Made by a program: the position numbers and the translations under genes | In this document: positions 12,145-21,343 of the stretch, piece by piece | How the letters are laid out: every line of letters begins with the position of its first letter | Position numbering within the stretch: the stretch's first letter is position 1 | Notes under the pieces: model-generated | The model's database searches: none | Seen by the model: only the letters and a program-made list of their open reading frames with translations | Told to the model about the DNA's origin: nothing | NCBI RefSeq assembly: GCF_024360925.2 | Contig: NZ_CP113517.1 | Location: forward strand, 3,658,001 to 3,722,000 | Length of the DNA: 64,000 nt | Source of the DNA: Methylomonas rapida | GTDB lineage: Bacteria > Pseudomonadota > Gammaproteobacteria > Methylococcales > Methylomonadaceae | Direction of reading: 5' to 3'

Positions 12145-14100
12145 TCAGATTTCCGTCAACCAATAAAAGCGAAACCCCTGCAATACGATGCGGCGGTCAT
12201 ATTGAGTCGGCTTACTGCCACTGCACAAATCGATGAATTGCCCGAAAGGATCTATGCCTCGACTCCTGAGCAGATATAAATCAAGATACTGCGGATTGGC
12301 ATCGAAATTCGCGACCACCAACACGCGTTCCGAGGGCCGTTGATGATTGAATCTCAAGAAACACAACAAATGCGGATTGTCGACATCAAGCAATTCGCGA
12401 TTGTTGAAATCGGCGAACGCGGAAGTTTCCTTACGGATCGCGATCATTTTCTTCATCGCATTGAACAAGGCATATTCGGTAGTACCCTGTTTTTTGCGCA
12501 ATTCCGCCCTTTCCCAATTGATCTTCGGACGATGTATCCAACGATTGTCATCGCTCTTGCCCTCTTCGTCGCGATAGCTATAGTCGTTGACAACCCCCAG
12601 CGCATCGCCGTTGTAAAGCAATGGAATACCGCCGAACGATAGAATCAAGCCGTGCAACAACAGAATCTTTTTAATCGCCGCGTCGACCAAGGCCTGATCG
12701 TTCGCTTCCTGCCCCGCCTCCAGCCCCGCCAGGGAAGCCAAAGAACCACTGATGCGCGCGTCGCCGGTGGTTTCGTTGCGCATGAACACCATGCCTCTGG
12801 CCGGTGACGCATCGAATTGGCCGCTGAAATAATCAAGCAGGAATTGCCGGTGTGCATAAGGATCGTAGCCCGCGGCCCGAATATCGTTATCATCGAAACC
12901 AAAACCGATGTCGTCATGGCAACGCACATAATTCAACCAGGTAGCGCGCTCCAGTTTCGCCGGCATATTTTTGAGCCCCTGATAAAGTAATTTGGCGCTC
13001 TGGGTAGCAATGGCATCCCACAACAAGGCCATCAACGTGGCGTTATAGGCGATTTCGCATTCCTTGGCGATGATGGCGTCCTCGCCGAAATATTTGATCA
13101 CTTCGACCGGGGCGACGATTGCCTCAGCGATGAACAGCACACCCGGCGCCGTGACCTGACAGCAATCTTTCATCAGCTGCAGAATTAAATGGGCATTACG
13201 CTCGTTTTGGCAACTGCTACCGATTTTCTTCCACAAAAAGGCAACAGCATCTAGTCGCAAGATATCGACACCCTGATTCGCCCAGAACAGGATGATATCG
13301 AGCATTTCGATGAATACTTCGGGATTACTGTAATTCAAATCCCACTGATAATCGTGAAACACTGTCATTACCCATTTCTGCATCTTCTCGTTCCAGGTAA
13401 AGTTTCCTGGATCGGATTCCGGAAAGATTTGCGGCATGGTTTGTTCGAACATGTCGGGAATTTCCCGGTTGTCGAAAACGAAGTAGTAATCCTGATAACG
13501 GCGTTCGCCATTGATGGCTCTCCGCGCCCATTCATGCTCGTCCGAGGTATGATTCAGCACGATATCCAGTACCAACAGAATATCGCGCTTTTTGAACTCT
13601 TCGACTACCAGGCGCAGGTCGTCCAGCTTGCCCAGTCTGTCGTCGATTTGGCGAAAATCGCTGATCGCGTAACCACCATCACTCTTGCCGGCCGGGCACT
13701 GCAAAATCGGCATGATGTGCACCATATTAACGCCCAACTCCTGGAAATACGGCGTCTTGCCGGCAAGGTCCGCCAGATTGTCGGCAAAACCGTTGGTGTA
13801 CAGCGCCATGCCCACCCATTTTTGCGACAAAAACCAGTTATGATCCTGTTCGCGCGCGATGTCGACGCGCTCCAATTCGGCTGAGCGATCGATATAGCCC
13901 TTGGCCATGGTCTCCACCAGCCGCAGCATTTGCGCGTTAAAGTCGTCCCGGTGCCCGTACAAGGTAAAAAACAACGAATAAATCGCATAAAAATTGGCGC
14001 CCAGTCGGGTGTAAAAGTGGCGCAAATCCTGCCGACGAATTTCCGGTTTGAGATCATCCAGAATGACGTTCAGTAAAGAATGGGAAACCTGTTCGTACAT
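12145..14100 (-). CDS. ams: Amylosucrase (GH13)
   Basis: The 651-residue glycoside hydrolase family 13 enzyme splits sucrose into fructose and a growing glucan. GH13 motifs: DIVLNHTSDEHEW, the nucleophile in D-I-L-R-L-D-A-V-A-F, the acid/base Glu in F-I-A-E-A-I, and V-R-C-H-D-D-I. The N-terminal helical domain and the overall length match amylosucrases. It is the last gene of sps-spp-fruK-ams, the order described in type I methanotrophs, where it can move sucrose carbon into glycogen. A GAGG ribosome site lies 8 nt upstream. Confidence 0.9.
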   Translation of the reverse strand: MYEQVSHSLLNVILDDLKPEIRRQDLRHFYTRLGANFYAIYSLFFTLYGHRDDFNAQMLRLVETMAKGYIDRSAELERVDIAREQDHNWFLSQKWVGMALYTNGFADNLADLAGKTPYFQELGVNMVHIMPILQCPAGKSDGGYAISDFRQIDDRLGKLDDLRLVVEEFKKRDILLVLDIVLNHTSDEHEWARRAINGERRYQDYYFVFDNREIPDMFEQTMPQIFPESDPGNFTWNEKMQKWVMTVFHDYQWDLNYSNPEVFIEMLDIILFWANQGVDILRLDAVAFLWKKIGSSCQNERNAHLILQLMKDCCQVTAPGVLFIAEAIVAPVEVIKYFGEDAIIAKECEIAYNATLMALLWDAIATQSAKLLYQGLKNMPAKLERATWLNYVRCHDDIGFGFDDNDIRAAGYDPYAHRQFLLDYFSGQFDASPARGMVFMRNETTGDARISGSLASLAGLEAGQEANDQALVDAAIKKILLLHGLILSFGGIPLLYNGDALGVVNDYSYRDEEGKSDDNRWIHRPKINWERAELRKKQGTTEYALFNAMKKMIAIRKETSAFADFNNRELLDVDNPHLLCFLRFNHQRPSERVLVVANFDANPQYLDLYLLRSRGIDPFGQFIDLCSGSKPTQYDRRIVLQGFRFYWLTEI

Positions 14101-14162
14101 GACATTAACCTCATAGGCTCGCCGCTTTCAGGGACTGCGCGCCGTTAGAAATCGGGAATGAA

Positions 14163-15047
14163 TCACATCCATTGCTCACTAAACGCCCGATAAAAAGCCC
14201 TGTCAGCGACCGTCGCACCGCGCCTGCCAACCAGGGCACTGGCAAAAGCTTGCGCCCTCTCCAGCGTAATCCGCAAAGGCCATTGCCGCTGCAAGCCCAA
14301 AATCAGCAGCGCGGCGAAGGCGTCACCCGCACCAACGCTATCCACCACCTCGATGCGGGCCTCAGGGATAACGTCGACAAATTGCCGCTGCCGATCGCAC
14401 GCGATGGCACCCTTTTCACCGCGCGTCACGATCAGCGTATCCAACTCAAACTTTGCAGAAAAATCCTGCATGGCCGTCTCCAGGCTTGCGGCTTCCGGCC
14501 ATAATATTCTCAGCTCGGCTTCGTTGAGCTTAACCCAGTTCGCGTCTTGCAACATCGATTCCAGCAAATCCCGCTCCCACCAGGGCGGACGCAAATTGAC
14601 ATCGATGAAAATCTTGCCGCGATGCCTATCCTTGATGTCCGCCAAGGCCGCCCGGGATACCGGATTTCTGAGCGCCACCGAACCGTGATACAGAACGCCC
14701 TCGGTATTCCGTTGATCGAGTAGCTTAACGTCGATGAAATCATAGGCACTGTCGGCGACGATGTCGTAATGCGGTTCGCCTTGTTCGATCAACACGCCGA
14801 CGCTGCCGGTGGGATGCTCATGGTCAACCTGCAACCCAGCGAGGGTCATGCCCCAGTCCGCCATCAACTCAGCTACCTCTTGGCCGGAATCATCGTCGCC
14901 AATCCGGCTGATGAATCGAGGCGCCAGCCCGAACGCTTGCAAATGCCAGGCGACGTTGAACGGCGCCCCACCCAATACACGACTGCCGTCCGGAAAATGA
15001 TCGAACAGCACTTCACCGAAAATTTGAACAGGATATTGATCAATCAT
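14163..15047 (-). CDS. fruK: Fructokinase, PfkB family
   Basis: The 294-residue sugar kinase phosphorylates fructose released by amylosucrase. It has the PfkB N-terminal glycine motif (R-V-L-G-G-A-P-F-N-V-A) and the C-terminal signature V-D-S-V-G-A-G-D-A-F-A, whose Asp is the catalytic base. Its start overlaps the spp stop by 8 bases, so it is translated with the sucrose operon. Confidence 0.9.
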   Translation of the reverse strand: MIDQYPVQIFGEVLFDHFPDGSRVLGGAPFNVAWHLQAFGLAPRFISRIGDDDSGQEVAELMADWGMTLAGLQVDHEHPTGSVGVLIEQGEPHYDIVADSAYDFIDVKLLDQRNTEGVLYHGSVALRNPVSRAALADIKDRHRGKIFIDVNLRPPWWERDLLESMLQDANWVKLNEAELRILWPEAASLETAMQDFSAKFELDTLIVTRGEKGAIACDRQRQFVDVIPEARIEVVDSVGAGDAFAALLILGLQRQWPLRITLERAQAFASALVGRRGATVADRAFYRAFSEQWM

Positions 15048-15891
15048 GAGTTTCCTTCATCCAGGCTAGCGTTTCCGGAAGAAAATGAGCAACGCCTTCG
15101 AGTATGCCGGCGCTGTAATTGCCGTTCATCCCCAAAAAACCGCCGCGCGCCAGATAATAGGCATCGGAATGGCCCTGTTGGCCAACCAGGGCTTGCGCCT
15201 GTTCGACCACGGCAGGGTCGGCATTGGCGACCAACACCGACTGAATTCGGCTGACGATCACGGGCAGATCGTTACCGCTGTCGCCGGCAAATACGGTGCC
15301 CTGAACCTCGAAACCTTGCTGCTGCATCAAAAATTCCACGGCATGTAACTTGGTGGCACGAGCCGGCAAAACGTCCAGCAATCCGGTTTCCGCGGCTTCG
15401 TCGACGCTATAAATCAGGCTGGTCGCCAGGTTTTGCGCAGCAAGCCTATGCATCATTTCCTGTTGCAAGGCTTCGATATCCCACTGCGTCGATAGATAAT
15501 AGCTGAGCTTGAAACGATTTTGCTTGACTTCTTCCTGTAAGCGCAAAGCAGGCAAATCGTTGAATAAAGACCGTAAATCCCTGGCCGTCCTGCCGCGCCA
15601 ATCAGCGGCAATGTCGTCTTCCCATTCTGTCCAGTGTCGCCACTCGCACTGTCCTGCTTGGTAGATCGTGGTACCGACATCGCCGATTACCCAGTCCGGC
15701 ACGGGCAAGCAATACTCCCGAATGGCCTCTTCCACCAATTCACGATGCCGACCGCTGACATAAGCCAGAGCCACCTCGGGACGCGACACCAGGCGCGAAA
15801 ACACATCACGAGCACCTGGCGACTCCGGCTGGCTGCCATTGGGTAGCAGAGTACGGTCCAAGTCGGTGCAAATCAGAATACGCTCTACCAT
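15040..15891 (-). CDS. spp: Sucrose-phosphate phosphatase
   Basis: The 283-residue HAD-family phosphatase (S6PP type) removes phosphate from sucrose 6-phosphate. All catalytic motifs are present: D-L-D-R-T-L with both aspartates near residue 10, a Lys-containing middle motif, and G-D-S-G-N-D near residue 200. AAGGGTT precedes the ATG. The dispersed repeat at 15912-16078 separates it from sps. Confidence 0.92.
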   Translation of the reverse strand: MVERILICTDLDRTLLPNGSQPESPGARDVFSRLVSRPEVALAYVSGRHRELVEEAIREYCLPVPDWVIGDVGTTIYQAGQCEWRHWTEWEDDIAADWRGRTARDLRSLFNDLPALRLQEEVKQNRFKLSYYLSTQWDIEALQQEMMHRLAAQNLATSLIYSVDEAAETGLLDVLPARATKLHAVEFLMQQQGFEVQGTVFAGDSGNDLPVIVSRIQSVLVANADPAVVEQAQALVGQQGHSDAYYLARGGFLGMNGNYSAGILEGVAHFLPETLAWMKETHD

Positions 15892-15911
15892 AACCCTTAC
15901 ATCCTTTTAAC

Positions 15912-16078
15912 CCATAAAAGTCATTGGGTCCACGAAACACACGAAAATCACGGACCGTTTTAAAAAGTTATTGCTCAAAAAGCCGACAACTTGTGGGTAA
16001 CCAAACCACGTGACGTAACCAACTGTTTTATTTCGCGTCTTTCGTGCTTTTCGTGGGCTACTGATGCTTTTAGGTTTA
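15912..16078. repeat. Dispersed CACGAAAA repeat, copy 1 (between sps and spp)
   Basis: About 165 bp with imperfect inverted ends: CCACGAAACACACGAAAATCAC on one side and CGTGCTTTTCGTGG on the other, then CTACTGATGCTTTTAGGTTTAA. The same layout recurs at 20622-20785 and 62852-62983, with a partial copy near 34900. The right edge coincides with the sps stop codon. Confidence 0.75.
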
Positions 16079-18220
16079 ACGACTGAAAAAATCATAATGC
16101 TCGATGGCCTCCAATATTCCCCAGGCATGCGAACTTTCGGCAAAATAAACCTGATCCATCTCGGCCAATAGTGACAATTCCTCGCGATGACGGTTGGCAA
16201 CCACGACGCCGCGCGTGTTACCACTCACCATATCCGAATCGCCGCCGGAACCGCCCGTTGCCAGGATGCGCTCCAGAGGAATGTCCCATTGCCGTGCGAC
16301 GTAACGCAATGCCTGCCCTTTCGAGGCGCGTGCCGGCACGATATCCAGGAATTGTCCGAATGACAACGTCGGATTCACCGACAATTCGTGTTGCCGCAAC
16401 AAGGCCAGAATCTCCTCCATCGGAGGCGCCAGCTGGCTATCGTAATAATAAGAAATCTTGAAGCGGCTCTGTTCGCTTTTGGGCTGCGGTGTCAGGCCTG
16501 GCAGATTGCTTAGGATGCGCCTTAACACCTGCGGCGTCCACAAATGATCGATATGATAGCTCCAGGCAATATCGGCAATCAGTTGCGGCGTGAAATAGAT
16601 TTCGGTGCCGAGACTGGTGATCAGGATGTCCGGCGCTGGAATACGGTGCTGCTTCAAAATGGCTAAAACCGAATCGAGCCGTCGTCCGGTCGCGATGCCG
16701 AACAGGCATTTTTTTCGCTTGTCGCGGATCAATTTGACAAATTGCGCCAGCCCTTCGTCATCCCCCAGCAGCGTATTATCCAGCGCGGTGAAAATGGCCT
16801 GCGTCCGCAACCGGCTGGTTTTCGTCACGGGTACTGGCGGCGTTTTGGGCAAACGTTCGAGATGTTGCAACAGTGGCTGCACTCTTTGTAAATAGGCTTG
16901 AGCATGAGCCTGCCAGGAGTAATAACGGGCAACATTCTCCAGGCCATTGGCGGATAGCATCTGCCAGCGCTGTGGATTTTCCAGGATGCCCAGCAAGGCC
17001 TCGGCAATCGCAGTTTTATCCAGTGGATCCACCAAGATACCGTTCTGGCAATTGCCGATGATGTCGGTCGGACCGCCATTTTCGGTGGCTACCAAGGGTA
17101 AACCGCTAGCGGCCGCCTCCAACAGCGTCAGACCGAAGGGTTCGGTCAAGGCTGGATTGATGAAAACCCCTTTGGATGCGGCCGCCAACCGATAAATTTC
17201 TGCGACATCGTCCGCCGAGTGATGCTTGGGTAGCGCGACCCGACCGTAAAGGTCGTAACAATCCATCACCAGCAGCAATTCGGTCAAAACCCCTTGCGCC
17301 CCTTCGTTCATCTCCCGAATGTCGTCACGATTGCCAGCCACGATGACCAAATTGGCTTTAGACTGCAACGCTGGCGACTGGCCGTAAGCTTCCAGCAGAC
17401 TGACGATGTTTTTGCGTTCGTCGGGCCGCGACAACGCTAAAATCATCGGCTTATTCGGATCGTTCAGAAACTGTCTCAATGATTTTGCAAACGCATTTTC
17501 ATCGCTCATTGCGGCCGGCGGGTGGAATTGTTCCAGGTCTGTGCCGGGCGGCAGGATTGCCATTTTTTCCGGCGAATAGCAATCGTAGAGTTCGTATTGG
17601 TCTTCGATTTCGTTGCGGGTGCTGGTTATGACCAAATCGGCGTTGCTCAGCGTGTCCTCCTCGGCATCGATACGCCGCGAAATGTGATAACGCTGCTCGA
17701 TCTCGTCCATCGTCAATCCCAGCGCCAGTAACCGGCGGCATTTATCGCGTCCCAGCGAATGCCCGGTATGAATCAACGGCAACCCTGTCCAATGCGAAAG
17801 TCGCACCCCAACATAGCCGGCATCGGCATAATGGCTGTGCAGCACATCGGGCCAACGCGACTGCCGATGCAGCCAGCTCAACAGATTATCGGCAAAGCTG
17901 TCCAGATGGTCCCACAGTTCTTCTTTGCGGATATAGCCTTCGGGACCGGCATCGACACGAATGATTTGAGCATTTTCAGCCAGCGGCTCGACGGGTTCGG
18001 CGTAATCGTGACTAATGTCGCTATCGATGATGCGTCGCGTGACTAAATCCACGCGCTCGACATTTGGCTGCTTTGCCAGCGCTTTGGCCAGCTCCACCAC
18101 ATATTTGGTCTGCCCTCCGGTGTCGGCGTCACGACCCAACTCCAGATCATGCCCCCGAATCAGGCCGTGGATGCTGATCATGACAATATACAACGGCTCG
18201 GGTGTAATATTGCTGGTCAT
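16076..18220 (-). CDS. sps: Sucrose-phosphate synthase with inactive phosphatase-like C-terminus
   Basis: The 714-residue enzyme joins UDP- or ADP-glucose and fructose 6-phosphate into sucrose 6-phosphate. Residues 1 to about 470 form a GT4 glycosyltransferase with the E-P-F-G-L-T-L-L-E-A nucleotide-sugar motif. The last roughly 240 residues resemble a sucrose phosphatase, but the first catalytic Asp of D-x-D-x-T is Ala (T-A-L-D-N-T), so the domain is probably structural or regulatory, as in plant enzymes. It is the first gene of the sucrose operon, with AGGAAA upstream of its ATG. Confidence 0.92.
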   Translation of the reverse strand: MTSNITPEPLYIVMISIHGLIRGHDLELGRDADTGGQTKYVVELAKALAKQPNVERVDLVTRRIIDSDISHDYAEPVEPLAENAQIIRVDAGPEGYIRKEELWDHLDSFADNLLSWLHRQSRWPDVLHSHYADAGYVGVRLSHWTGLPLIHTGHSLGRDKCRRLLALGLTMDEIEQRYHISRRIDAEEDTLSNADLVITSTRNEIEDQYELYDCYSPEKMAILPPGTDLEQFHPPAAMSDENAFAKSLRQFLNDPNKPMILALSRPDERKNIVSLLEAYGQSPALQSKANLVIVAGNRDDIREMNEGAQGVLTELLLVMDCYDLYGRVALPKHHSADDVAEIYRLAAASKGVFINPALTEPFGLTLLEAAASGLPLVATENGGPTDIIGNCQNGILVDPLDKTAIAEALLGILENPQRWQMLSANGLENVARYYSWQAHAQAYLQRVQPLLQHLERLPKTPPVPVTKTSRLRTQAIFTALDNTLLGDDEGLAQFVKLIRDKRKKCLFGIATGRRLDSVLAILKQHRIPAPDILITSLGTEIYFTPQLIADIAWSYHIDHLWTPQVLRRILSNLPGLTPQPKSEQSRFKISYYYDSQLAPPMEEILALLRQHELSVNPTLSFGQFLDIVPARASKGQALRYVARQWDIPLERILATGGSGGDSDMVSGNTRGVVVANRHREELSLLAEMDQVYFAESSHAWGILEAIEHYDFFSR

Positions 18221-18503
18221 TGTTTTTCCTTTTATGCGCTCTCTCGCGTGCTTTTAAACAGCGATCGAGCAAGCCAAAAACAGCTTCAAACGCCTGTAGT
18301 CTATTCGAATCGGCGCCATTCGGCCAACGCCATGACCCATTGAATGTCAATTAGACCGAATATCCCTGTATTTTTTTGGCCTGGCAAGTAACAGGCATTT
18401 TCGCGGCACTATTGTCCAATCTTCTTTGCGCGCCGGTAAAATGGTACGCTATCCCGAGTATTTAACTCAGGTATTAATCATCACTCAGCAACGGAGTTTA
18501 CTC

Positions 18504-19595
18504 ATGGCCAGCATTGACAAGGCTGCTGTCGAAAATCTGCTCAAATCCTTCATCGATCCCAACGTCGCCACCGACCTGGTGTCGGCCAAAGCCGTGAAAA
18601 ACATCGGGGTGGAGGGCAATGATGTCAGCATCAAAATCGAGCTGGGTTACCCGGCCAAAAGCTATGTGCCGGAATTGAAAACCAAGCTGGAACAACAACT
18701 GGCGGCATTGCCGGGCATTGGCAACGTTCAAATTGAAATTGGCGTCAACATCGTTTCCCACTCGGTGCAAAAAACCTTGAAACCGCTTCCTGGCGTGAAA
18801 AACATCATCGCCGTCGCCTCCGGCAAGGGTGGGGTCGGCAAATCCACCACCTCCGTGAATCTGGCACTGGCTTTGGCTGCAGAGGGCGCCAACGTCGGCA
18901 TCCTGGACGCCGACATCTACGGCCCCAGCATTCCGACCATGCTGGGCTTGTCCGGACAGCCCGAGGTGGTGGACGGCAAAACCATGTTGCCCAAAGTCTC
19001 GTTCGGCATTCAAACCATTTCGATCGGTTATTTGATCGACGCCGACCAACCGATGATCTGGCGCGGACCGATGGTCACCGGCGCCTTGCAACAACTGTTG
19101 ACGCAGACCCGCTGGTCCAACCTGGATTATTTGATCATCGACCTGCCGCCCGGCACCGGGGACATTCAATTGACGCTGGCGCAGCAGATTCCGGTCAGTG
19201 GCGCGGTGATCGTCACCACCCCGCAAGACATCGCCTTGATCGACGCGCAACGTGGATTGGGCATGTTCGAGAAAGTCAATGTGCCCATCCTGGGTTTGGT
19301 GGAAAACATGAGCATACACATCTGCAGCCAATGCGGACACGAGGAAGCGATTTTCGGCCACGGCGGCGGCCTGGCGATGGCGCAAAAAAACAACGTGGAA
19401 TTGCTGGGCTCGCTGCCGCTGGACATCAACATCCGCCAGCAAGCCGACAGTGGCAGGCCCACGGTAGCCGCCGATCCCGACAGCCGCGCGGCGGACATGT
19501 ACAAGGCCATAGCGCGCAAGATGGCCGCCAAACTGGCCATGCGGGCCCGCGATTACAGCGGCAGATTCCCGAACATCGTGATTCAAAACACCTGA
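18504..19595 (+). CDS. mrp: Mrp/NBP35-family iron-sulfur carrier ATPase
   Basis: The 363-residue protein carries and delivers Fe-S clusters. It has an N-terminal MIP18/DUF59 domain (about 1-95), then a ParA-like P-loop domain with GKGGVGKS and D-A-D-I-Y-G-P-S-I. The cluster-binding CxxC is in I-C-S-Q-C-G-H-E-E. The start at 18504 is chosen because an ACGGAG ribosome site lies 8 nt before it and family members begin here; upstream in-frame codons to 18426 look non-coding. It is convergent with mxaL and often adjoins metG in other gammaproteobacteria, but not here. Confidence 0.93.
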   Translation: MASIDKAAVENLLKSFIDPNVATDLVSAKAVKNIGVEGNDVSIKIELGYPAKSYVPELKTKLEQQLAALPGIGNVQIEIGVNIVSHSVQKTLKPLPGVKNIIAVASGKGGVGKSTTSVNLALALAAEGANVGILDADIYGPSIPTMLGLSGQPEVVDGKTMLPKVSFGIQTISIGYLIDADQPMIWRGPMVTGALQQLLTQTRWSNLDYLIIDLPPGTGDIQLTLAQQIPVSGAVIVTTPQDIALIDAQRGLGMFEKVNVPILGLVENMSIHICSQCGHEEAIFGHGGGLAMAQKNNVELLGSLPLDINIRQQADSGRPTVAADPDSRAADMYKAIARKMAAKLAMRARDYSGRFPNIVIQNT

Positions 19596-19624
19596 TCGAC
19601 GCCTGGAACCGGGACACGGATTCC

Positions 19625-19656
19625 GAGCCGCTGCCCGCCTCAATCGGCAGCGGCTC
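19625..19656. terminator. Hairpin between convergent mrp and mxaL
   Basis: A perfect 11-bp stem (GAGCCGCTGCC / GGCAGCGGCTC) with a 10-nt loop lies in the 59-bp gap and touches the mxaL stop. There is no T run on either side, so it may act as a transcript-end stabiliser or a weak two-way terminator. Confidence 0.45.
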
Positions 19657-20584
19657 AGATGAAGGTCGCCAGCAACAACATAAGCCCCAGGCCGGCGTAA
19701 CGGGCTCGACTATCGGCTTCCACCTCGGCCACGCGGGCAAATTCCTGCCGTTTCAGCGCCTGCAGCAAACCGTCGCCGGTTTGCAAATGGTGATAATGCA
19801 GGCCGGTTTCGGCGGCCAATTGTTGCAAATATCCTTCCTGCAAGGCACTCAAATGCTCGTTGCCGCTGGCGGCGTATTTGCCGAACGGCGCGTTGCGGGC
19901 ATCGTAGCCTTCGATTTTTTCCGGATTCAAGTCCGATTCGCCGAAGCTGGAGCGGTGCGGCACATCGTCCGGGCCATAGACCCCGATACGCCGGCCTTTG
20001 GCGTCGAATTTTGGAATCGGCACCGCCTGCAAGCCGCCAGCGCCAACGATCAGCCCCTTCAATTTGCCTTTGATCTCGGAAAAGTCGGTGCGGTAGCGCG
20101 GGTTGAGCGGCGGGGCTTCCTGGCCGTCGCTGATGAAAACCAGCGCGCTGTCCTGGTCCTTCAGGAGTTGCATCGCATTCAACAAGCCGCCCGCGATGCG
20201 GCTGTCCGCCGCCCAAGCCATGCGCCAATCCAGCGCGGCGATGCTTTTGTCCAGCTCGGCATAGCCCGAGCAGACTTCGATCGGCTGGTAGAGTACCGTC
20301 GAGCGGCGCTCGGTGAACACGCCGAGCCCCACTTTGGACTGGCACGGCAGGCGGCCTATCAATTCGCGCAGGCTGTGTTTGACGAACGCCAGCCGACTGA
20401 CCGCTTGCTGGCCGATGCGATAATCCTCGGCGTTCATGCTGCGGGTGATGTCGACGATGACGGTCAGATTGTAAGTCTCGCCGCTTTGCTGTCTCGTCGG
20501 AAAGGCGAACAGAGCCGCCATGGTTAAAAAGGCCAGGCTCAGGCTGTAGAAGCGGTAGTCTTTCAACAAATAGCTGATTCTCAT
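19655..20584 (-). CDS. mxaL: MxaL, von Willebrand factor A protein of methanol dehydrogenase maturation
   Basis: The 309-residue protein has an N-terminal membrane helix (about 12-28), a VWA domain with the MIDAS-type motif D-I-T-R-S near residue 46, and a C-terminal hydrophobic end (GLGLMLLLATFI), so it is anchored with its VWA domain in the periplasm. MxaACKL homologues are needed to put calcium into methanol dehydrogenase. It is the last gene of the mxa run, separated from mxaK by 198 bp that hold two repeat elements, which may weaken its co-transcription. Confidence 0.85.
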   Translation of the reverse strand: MRISYLLKDYRFYSLSLAFLTMAALFAFPTRQQSGETYNLTVIVDITRSMNAEDYRIGQQAVSRLAFVKHSLRELIGRLPCQSKVGLGVFTERRSTVLYQPIEVCSGYAELDKSIAALDWRMAWAADSRIAGGLLNAMQLLKDQDSALVFISDGQEAPPLNPRYRTDFSEIKGKLKGLIVGAGGLQAVPIPKFDAKGRRIGVYGPDDVPHRSSFGESDLNPEKIEGYDARNAPFGKYAASGNEHLSALQEGYLQQLAAETGLHYHHLQTGDGLLQALKRQEFARVAEVEADSRARYAGLGLMLLLATFI

Positions 20585-20591
20585 GAAAAAT

Positions 20592-20612
20592 GTAGGGTAC
20601 GCATCGCGTACC
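20592..20612. repeat. Short palindrome, GTAGGGTACGC type
   Basis: GTAGGGTACGCATCGCGTACC is nearly its own complement. Related short palindromes occur at 23237, 25172, 26728 and 28455, all in the mxa region. Confidence 0.6.
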
Positions 20613-20621
20613 TTGTTAGGC

Positions 20622-20785
20622 TATAAAAATCATTTGGTCCACGAAACACACGAAAATCACGAAAAGCCAAACAGTTATCACTCCGCAGAGCAGTGCCGAA
20701 CAGGTGAATCAATAAGCTCCATAACGCAATGATTTCTTTCGTGTATTTCGTGCTTTTCGTGGACTTACTGCCGTTTTTAGGTTTA
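20622..20785. repeat. Dispersed CACGAAAA repeat, copy 2 (between mxaK and mxaL)
   Basis: Same design as copy 1: TGGTCCACGAAACACACGAAA at the left, CGTGCTTTTCGTGGACTTACTG at the right, and a TTTTTAGGTTTAA edge that coincides with the mxaK stop codon. The interior differs from copy 1, so the ends are what is conserved. Confidence 0.75.
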
Positions 20786-21343
20786 AGGCAATCCACGCGG
20801 AAATCCCGGTACCGTGGTCCACAGCTGCGAGGGTTTGGCGGCATCGTCGTCGGGCTCGTTCGGACTGATGCGGTCGAATTCTGGTAACAACTTCATCGCC
20901 AATTCCAGGTTGTACTTGGCATCCCAGAAGCCACTATCCAGTTTCAGCGCCTGCCGATAGGCCTGCTTGGCCAGAGTCAACAGCGGCATGGCCTGATTGA
21001 TGCGGCCGGCATCGACCTCGGCCATGGCTAGCGTCAAATACAGATTGCCCAGGTTGTAGCGGCTTTGCACTTGCAATGTGTTGCCGCCTTGGTCGACGAT
21101 CAGGCCCAAGGTTTCCAGAGCTTCGTCGTAACGCTGTTTTTGCTTCAAGACGATGGCCCGCGCCAACCGCAATTCCGGCGCGGCCGTCATGACCTTGTCG
21201 ATGGCGACGTCTTGCCCTGCCCGCAATTCGGCCAGCCATTGGTTCTGACTATGTATCCGGTAAACGGCCGTCAGCTGCAGCACCGCCAGCAGCAGGCTGG
21301 CCAGGAAAACCGCCCAAATCGTTTGATGTCTCAATGTTCTCAT
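20783..21343 (-). CDS. mxaK: MxaK, methanol dehydrogenase maturation protein
   Basis: The 186-residue protein has one N-terminal membrane helix (about 10-28) and a periplasmic TPR-like helical domain; Y-N-L-G-N-L-Y and K-Y-N-L-E-L-A segments are typical. In the MoxR-VWA gene sets the TPR member is thought to be the scaffold of the complex. Its ATG overlaps the mxaC stop by four bases. Confidence 0.82.
   Translation of the reverse strand: MRTLRHQTIWAVFLASLLLAVLQLTAVYRIHSQNQWLAELRAGQDVAIDKVMTAAPELRLARAIVLKQKQRYDEALETLGLIVDQGGNTLQVQSRYNLGNLYLTLAMAEVDAGRINQAMPLLTLAKQAYRQALKLDSGFWDAKYNLELAMKLLPEFDRISPNEPDDDAAKPSQLWTTVPGFPRGLP

Noticed and set aside
20581..20844. A frame with K-S-T-K-S-T-K-Y-T-K and R-D-F-R-V-F-R-G
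   Set aside because: It is the translation of the CACGAAAA dispersed repeat, often mis-annotated as a protein; the real gene here is mxaK.
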